5,387 nucleotides of DNA from Deltaproteobacteria bacterium (GTDB lineage Bacteria; SAR324; NAC60-12), in NCBI GenBank assembly GCA_002730365.1, contig PBZZ01000011.1:2069-7455 (forward strand), given 5' to 3'. Made by a program: the position numbers and the translations under genes. The notes beneath the pieces were generated by a model that was not told the DNA's origin, did not search any database, and was given only the letters and a program-made list of their open reading frames with translations. This document shows positions 3,392 through 5,387 of the stretch, one piece after another. Each line of letters begins with the position of its first letter. Position 1 is the stretch's first letter.

Positions 3392-3904
3392 TTATAGGTA
3401 TCCTGCGACTTCCATACCTGGTTCATCATAAAACCATGAGATAGAAACATCTGGATACTTCTCACGGATCGCTGCATGAATGTCTTCTGGTGGTGACCAT
3501 GCTGTATTAAATGTTGCTTGAAATCCATTAGGTAATTCATCCTCCTCTATGGTTAAGTCATAGCAATCCCACTTAGTTCCCCAGTTTTGAACTCGCCAGT
3601 TATACCATCTGTCATCCATAACGTCAGTTGATTTAAAACGAAGTCCATTTCTAAATGGTTTGTCTTCGTCAACTAGCATTACAGGCAATTCACCAACCTC
3701 ACCTCTCTGTTTATCCCATGAGTATTCTTTAAAAGTATTCTCAGTTAATGGAATCTTAGTCCAGTCAGGTTCTGGAATGAATGATCCAAATACTGTTTGT
3801 TCAGTCTTTGGGTTAGTGCCATTCTCAAAAATGTCATAGATTTCTTGGATCTCCCTTTCATTATCTGAATAGAATGAAACCCGATTGTAGCAATGATTAG
3901 GCAT
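3392..3904 (-). CDS. Api92-like / DUF1281 ferredoxin-fold phage protein (170 aa)
   Basis: Largest gene of the window. The N-terminus MPNHCYNRVSFYSDNEREIQ has the MxNxCxNR start typical of Api92-like proteins. The C-terminal half holds the family hallmarks: RVQNWGTKWDCYDL (104-117), FNTAWSPPEDIHAAIREKYP (132-151) and SWFYDEPGMEVAGYL (156-170), the ferredoxin-like C-terminal domain. These proteins occur in phages and plasmids (Api92, YubB); their biochemical role is not known. The start is the ATG at 3902-3904, since an in-frame GTG at 3937 lies upstream of the probable transcription start. No Shine-Dalgarno; AACAAACAAA leader. Monocistronic with its own terminator. Family call is confident. 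Confidence 0.9.
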   Translation of the reverse strand: MPNHCYNRVSFYSDNEREIQEIYDIFENGTNPKTEQTVFGSFIPEPDWTKIPLTENTFKEYSWDKQRGEVGELPVMLVDEDKPFRNGLRFKSTDVMDDRWYNWRVQNWGTKWDCYDLTIEEDELPNGFQATFNTAWSPPEDIHAAIREKYPDVSISWFYDEPGMEVAGYL

Positions 3905-3934
3905 AAAAAATTTGTTTGTTATACTAATATTGTA
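3905..3934 (-). promoter_or_regulatory. Promoter of the Api92-like gene
   Basis: TACAAT (3929-3934), 7 bp, then TAACAAACAAATTTTTT and the ATG. Best -35 of the set, TTGTAT (3952-3957) at 17 bp. Dyad 7 is centred 42.5 bp upstream of the -10. Confidence 0.7.
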
Positions 3935-3965
3935 CACGATACCTATACAAGATACAATACACCTT

Positions 3966-3987
3966 GTGCCAATATTATTAGTGGCAC
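3966..3987. promoter_or_regulatory. Dyad 7: GTGCCA-N10-TGGCAC (perfect), between divergent promoters
   Basis: A perfect palindrome, extended to TGTGCCA/TGGCACA at 3965-3988. It is centred 42.5 bp from the minus-strand -10 at 3929-3934 and 41.5 bp from the plus-strand -10 at 4018-4023. It is not adjacent to any stop codon, so its position is better explained as a shared operator than as a transcript-end hairpin. Confidence 0.68.
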
Positions 3988-3995
3988 ATTCAAGC

Positions 3996-4039
3996 TTGAA
4001 TTGTATACCTCATCGTATAGAATAGAGGTATAAGAGAGG
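3996..4039 (+). promoter_or_regulatory. Plus-strand promoter with operator-like inverted repeat and Shine-Dalgarno
   Basis: TTGAAT (3996-4001), 16 bp, TAGAAT (4018-4023). The stretch from TCGTATAGAATAGAG onward is almost the same as the minus-strand promoter at 4665-4680, so it is a true family member facing the other way. TATACCTC (4004-4011) and GAGGTATA (4025-4032) form an inverted repeat centred on the -10. GAGAGG (4034-4039) is a Shine-Dalgarno for the ATG at 4044; the AACAAACAAA leader is absent. Confidence 0.6.
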
Positions 4040-4043
4040 TGGG

Positions 4044-4136
4044 ATGTATCACCGAAGACGAAAAAGATCGGTACTCAAGCAGCTCAATTTTTTTTATAAT
4101 AAAAAAGAGGGTCTTTGTGTTGACCCCCTGACTTAA
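4044..4136 (+). CDS. Candidate 30-aa very basic peptide on the plus strand
   Basis: Thirty codons from the ATG at 4044-4046 to TAA at 4134-4136. The peptide starts MYHRRRKRSVLKQLNFFYNK, so the N-terminal half is strongly positive, as in nucleic-acid-binding peptides. The support is its context: a promoter about 20 bp upstream homologous to another in the window, a Shine-Dalgarno GAGAGG 4 nt before the ATG, and the shared dyad. Against it: the frame runs through the terminator of the opposing operon and overlaps the end of the 4133-4336 gene by 4 bases. The transcript might instead be an antisense or regulatory RNA. Function unknown. Confidence 0.4.
   Translation: MYHRRRKRSVLKQLNFFYNKKEGLCVDPLT
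4101..4128 (-). terminator. Rho-independent terminator of the 4133-4647 operon
   Basis: On the minus strand GGGGGTC (4122-4128) pairs with GACCCTC (4107-4113), one G-T wobble, 8-nt loop, followed by T6 (4101-4106). It lies 5 nt beyond the last stop of the operon. Confidence 0.8.
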
Positions 4137-4336
4137 TTGTATAGTTCGTTCATTGTATCCCTGACACGCTCACGGTCTAGACTGTCACCGTCACCCCACG
4201 TAATCATATCGTTACATGAATCTAGATACATGAGCGTAGCGTATGCTATCTGTTCTTTGGTGCGTCCTTGATCATAGAGACCATTGACACCGTAGAAGTC
4301 TAAACAATAGTTTATGAACTCGTTGAAGTTTTCCAT
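4133..4336 (-). CDS. Small phage protein with GDxxSxDRExVRD motif (67 aa)
   Basis: It starts MENFNEFINYCLDFYGVNGL, with TKEQIAYATLMYL in the middle and WGDGDSLDRERVRDTMNELY at the C-terminus. The combination FYG..GLY, then (T/R)..I..A…Y, then GDS.DRE.VRD resembles a short hypothetical family I recall from many tailed phages; no function is known and I cannot name it. Mostly helical, acidic, cytoplasmic. The start overlaps the previous stop as TAATG and GGGAG lies 9 nt upstream. A terminator follows. Confidence 0.78.
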   Translation of the reverse strand: MENFNEFINYCLDFYGVNGLYDQGRTKEQIAYATLMYLDSCNDMITWGDGDSLDRERVRDTMNELYN

Positions 4337-4647
4337 TAAACTAGACTCCCGCTGATGAATGGAAATGCTTGACCCCTAACCATTATAAACCAGTTGAAGT
4401 TTTTCTGACATACGCCAACGTGTGGACGAAACTCGTCTAGTAGTGCGTTAAGTCTGGATTTGGTTGTAACTGTTTGCCATCCACCGTCAAAGATTGCTAC
4501 AAAGTCATTACATACTTCAGCAATTAAGTTTCCATGTAGGTAGACCCTCGCCTTATCGTTATGATCAACCATAACAGTAGTATTGGATCCCGCCCAGTTC
4601 TTTCTGGATCTGATTGCGGTGTTCATCTGTCTTTCAATCTTTCGCAT
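4336..4647 (-). CDS. Conserved small phage protein with VYLHGNLIAEV motif (103 aa)
   Basis: The protein begins MRKIERQMNTAIRSRKNWAG, then SNTTVMV, ARVYLHGNLIAEV (33-45), and GGWQTVTTKSRLNALL (55-70). The order KIE..M..AI…..W..GNT.V, VYLHGN.IA, and (T)TKSR.NALL is a pattern I associate with a widespread hypothetical phage family; the function is unknown and I give no family number. The C-terminus (KNFNWFIMVRGQAFPFISGS) is hydrophobic and beta-like rather than a membrane helix. First gene of a two-gene unit; the start follows TAACAAACAAAAAATTCT without a Shine-Dalgarno. The second gene overlaps as TAATG. Confidence 0.82.
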   Translation of the reverse strand: MRKIERQMNTAIRSRKNWAGSNTTVMVDHNDKARVYLHGNLIAEVCNDFVAIFDGGWQTVTTKSRLNALLDEFRPHVGVCQKNFNWFIMVRGQAFPFISGSLV

Positions 4648-4678
4648 AGAATTTTTTGTTTGTTACAACTCTATTCTA
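4648..4678 (-). promoter_or_regulatory. Promoter of the 4133-4647 operon
   Basis: TAGAAT (4673-4678), 7 bp, then TAACAAACAAAAAATTCT and the ATG. Dyad 8 is centred 41.5 bp upstream. Between them GACCTA (4682-4687) and TAGGTC (4701-4706) form an inverted repeat with a 13-nt loop. Confidence 0.66.
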
Positions 4679-4708
4679 TACGACCTAAACCATAATGCTA
4701 TAGGTCTT

Positions 4709-4730
4709 GTGCCACTAATCTAACTGGTCC
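4709..4730. promoter_or_regulatory. Dyad 8: GTGCCA half-site, imperfect distal half
   Basis: GTGCCA, spacer CTAATCTAAC, then TGGTCC. The distal half and part of the spacer are codons and stop of the 4720-4881 gene. The spacer resembles that of dyad 1. Confidence 0.45.
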
Positions 4731-4881
4731 TGTAATCGTCTTTGTGCTTCTTAAATCTGTTAATCTTCTTTTTAGATGATCTACCTATATTCTGGATATC
4801 ATAACCATCGTAGTACGATTGTTCTAGTTTTGCTTGATATCTGGCGTCGTAGTCATTGCCATAAAAGTTAGATTGTGCCAT
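4720..4881 (-). CDS. Unrecognised 53-aa Tyr/Lys-rich phage protein
   Basis: Fifty-three codons from the ATG at 4879-4881. The N-terminal half is Tyr-rich (MAQSNFYGNDYDARYQAKLE, SYYDGYD), the C-terminal half very basic (RSSKKKINRFKKHKDDYR), which could suit RNA or DNA contact, though no domain is recognisable. It lies 23 nt downstream of the KTSC gene. A weak AGG lies about 6 nt before the ATG. A TATAAT at 4904-4909 overlaps the KTSC stop and may give it a separate promoter, but without dyad or AACAAA leader. Confidence 0.68.
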   Translation of the reverse strand: MAQSNFYGNDYDARYQAKLEQSYYDGYDIQNIGRSSKKKINRFKKHKDDYRTS

Positions 4882-4904
4882 ATTAGACCTAATAGTAACT
4901 AATA

Positions 4905-5147
4905 TTATATATTTTCTTTTCTTGCTACTAGTTTTCCTGCTTTGATCTCTGAATGTAGTAGTTTCCCTACTGATTCTGACTTTTCAAGTGCCAGATCTAG
5001 TTTTTGAGTGAATTCTGACACGTTTTTGCAGTCAAATGCATAACTCTTGTCTATATTACTCTTATATGTAACATTTATTACATTTTTATCACAATTTAAC
5101 CCAAAAATAGCTGAACTACTAAGGTTTTCATAAGATTTCACAAACAT
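4905..5147 (-). CDS. KTSC-domain-like protein (80 aa)
   Basis: The sequence SYENLSSSAIFGLNCDKNVI, then NVTYKSNIDKSYAFDCKNVS and a C-terminal ALEKSESVGKLLHSEIK follow the KTSC domain plan: V.SS.I..(I/V)…, a strand with (Y/F), Y.(Y/F)..V, then helix and A…S.G.…..I+. KTSC domains occur alone in small phage and bacterial proteins or at the C-terminus of some lysyl-tRNA synthetases, where they are thought to bind nucleic acid; the role of the free form is unknown. Residues 10-73 would be the domain, so it is nearly the entire protein. Start at the ATG at 5145-5147; the -10 lies only 13 nt upstream, so the transcript is nearly leaderless. Confidence 0.72.
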   Translation of the reverse strand: MFVKSYENLSSSAIFGLNCDKNVINVTYKSNIDKSYAFDCKNVSEFTQKLDLALEKSESVGKLLHSEIKAGKLVARKENI

Positions 5148-5166
5148 ACACGCAGTGGTTATTATA
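5148..5166 (-). promoter_or_regulatory. Promoter of the KTSC gene, nearly leaderless
   Basis: TATAAT (5161-5166) with only 13 nt to the ATG. With the usual 6-7 nt to the start of transcription, the leader would be about 6 nt. No dyad of the regulon lies upstream, and the AACAAACAAA leader is missing, so it belongs to another control class. Confidence 0.5.
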
Positions 5167-5189
5167 AAAAATGAAAAACTTTAAAAAAT

Positions 5190-5243
5190 GACTTTTTTAA
5201 CTTTCTGAAAAAACTTAAAAAGTCAAAAAAGTGAGTTTTTAAG
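5190..5243. repeat. AT-rich inverted repeats built on GACTTTTT/AAAAAGTC
   Basis: CTTAAAAA (5214-5221) pairs with TTTTTAAG (5236-5243), with inner TCA/TGA pairing. GACTTTTTT-AA (from 5190) can pair instead with TTAAAAAGTC (5215-5224). The two structures are mutually exclusive. They lie directly upstream of the KTSC promoter, on the minus strand after the 5257-5387 frame. Confidence 0.5.
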
Positions 5244-5251
5244 ATTTTATA

Positions 5252-5281
5252 AAAAGTCAAATTTCTGTTTTTTTGACTTTT
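5252..5281 (-). terminator. Hairpin with T run at the end of the right-hand ORF
   Basis: AAAAGTCAAA (5252-5261) pairs perfectly with TTTGACTTTT (5272-5281), 10-nt loop. On the minus strand the stem ends in CTTTTT, and the stop codon at 5257-5259 lies inside the 3' arm. The stem is AT-rich, so a terminator role is plausible but not strong. Confidence 0.45.
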
Positions 5282-5387
5282 CTGTCTTTCTGTACTAATT
5301 GTAACATGCCACGAAGTGTTTTTGTGGGTTTTTGTGTGTTTCGGGACATAAAGATATCCACACTTGACATCTGATACATAGGAGCCT
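5257..5387 (-). CDS. C-terminal part of a small basic ORF (partial, start unresolved)
   Basis: A minus-strand frame is open from the right edge to TGA at 5257-5259. In-frame ATGs lie at 5379, 5370 and 5349. The part from 5349 begins MSRNTQKPTKTLRGMLQLVQ and ends RKVKKTEI: very basic, probably helical. The ATG at 5379 is preceded by AGG at the very edge, a possible Shine-Dalgarno. I do not recognise a family. The terminator-like hairpin at its end supports it being a real gene. Confidence 0.48.
   Translation of the reverse strand, partial: APMYQMSSVDIFMSRNTQKPTKTLRGMLQLVQKDRKVKKTEI

Noticed and set aside
3905..3937. GTG start adding 11 residues to the Api92-like protein
   Set aside because: This GTG lies upstream of or within the -10, before the probable transcription start; the ATG at 3904 gives the family's typical N-terminus.
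1173..4730. The dyad family as a CRISPR array or transposon ends
   Set aside because: Spacing is hundreds of bases with genes between copies, spacers are only 10 nt inside each dyad, and no transposase or cas gene is present.
1173..4730. The dyads as plain transcription terminators only
   Set aside because: They lack T runs, separate terminators exist beside several copies, the distance to the next -10 is nearly constant, and dyad 7 follows no gene directly. A secondary role at transcript ends remains possible.
5364..5387. TTGACA on the plus strand as a -35 box
   Set aside because: The matching -10 would lie beyond the window edge, so it cannot be assessed.

Overview
The window looks like an accessory stretch of a tailed-phage genome, most likely a T4-like (myovirus-type) marine phage such as a cyanomyovirus. 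The evidence is indirect: very small, tightly packed, mostly acidic ORFs almost all on the minus strand; a T4-type late promoter (GATAAATA) at the left edge; and families I associate with phages (an Api92-like/DUF1281 protein, a DUF7249-like protein, a KTSC-domain protein and an orphan HicA-like protein). No structural, replication or packaging gene lies in the window, so host and phage genus are inferred.

Layout, left to right (transcription runs right to left unless stated). 1-139: start of a gene running off the left end, with a late promoter. 140-477: non-coding, G-rich, with a probable minus-strand terminator. 478-1088: three-gene operon (59, 65, 77 aa). 1191-1480: two-gene operon (50, 46 aa). 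1553-1801: DUF7249-like gene. 1911-2078: 55-aa gene. 2211-2689: DUF3574-like gene overlapping a HicA-like gene. 2761-3306: three-gene operon (49, 72, 58 aa). 3392-3904: Api92-like gene. 3996-4136: a probable plus-strand promoter and a 30-aa ORF. 4133-4647: two-gene operon (103, 67 aa). 4720-5147: a KTSC-domain gene and a 53-aa gene. 5148-5256: AT-rich inverted repeats. 5257-5387: end of a small basic ORF that runs to the edge.

The most notable feature is regulatory. Eight consecutive minus-strand units share one control module: a 22-bp dyad GTG(C/A)CA-N10-TG(G/T)CAC, about 41-43 bp to the upstream edge of a TATAAT-like -10 (one copy is about 20 bp further away), about 7 bp, then a leader starting TAACAAACAAA or a close variant just before the first ATG. 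No conserved -35 is seen. First genes of units lack a Shine-Dalgarno sequence and carry the AACAAACAAA leader, while most downstream genes have a Shine-Dalgarno and TAATG, TAAATG or ATGA coupling. One dyad (3966-3987) sits midway between two divergent promoters, about 42 bp from each -10, which suggests an operator rather than only a 3'-end hairpin. The best reading is a phage regulon of small, probably host-interaction genes, switched on together by an unidentified DNA-binding protein. The regulator is not evident in this window.
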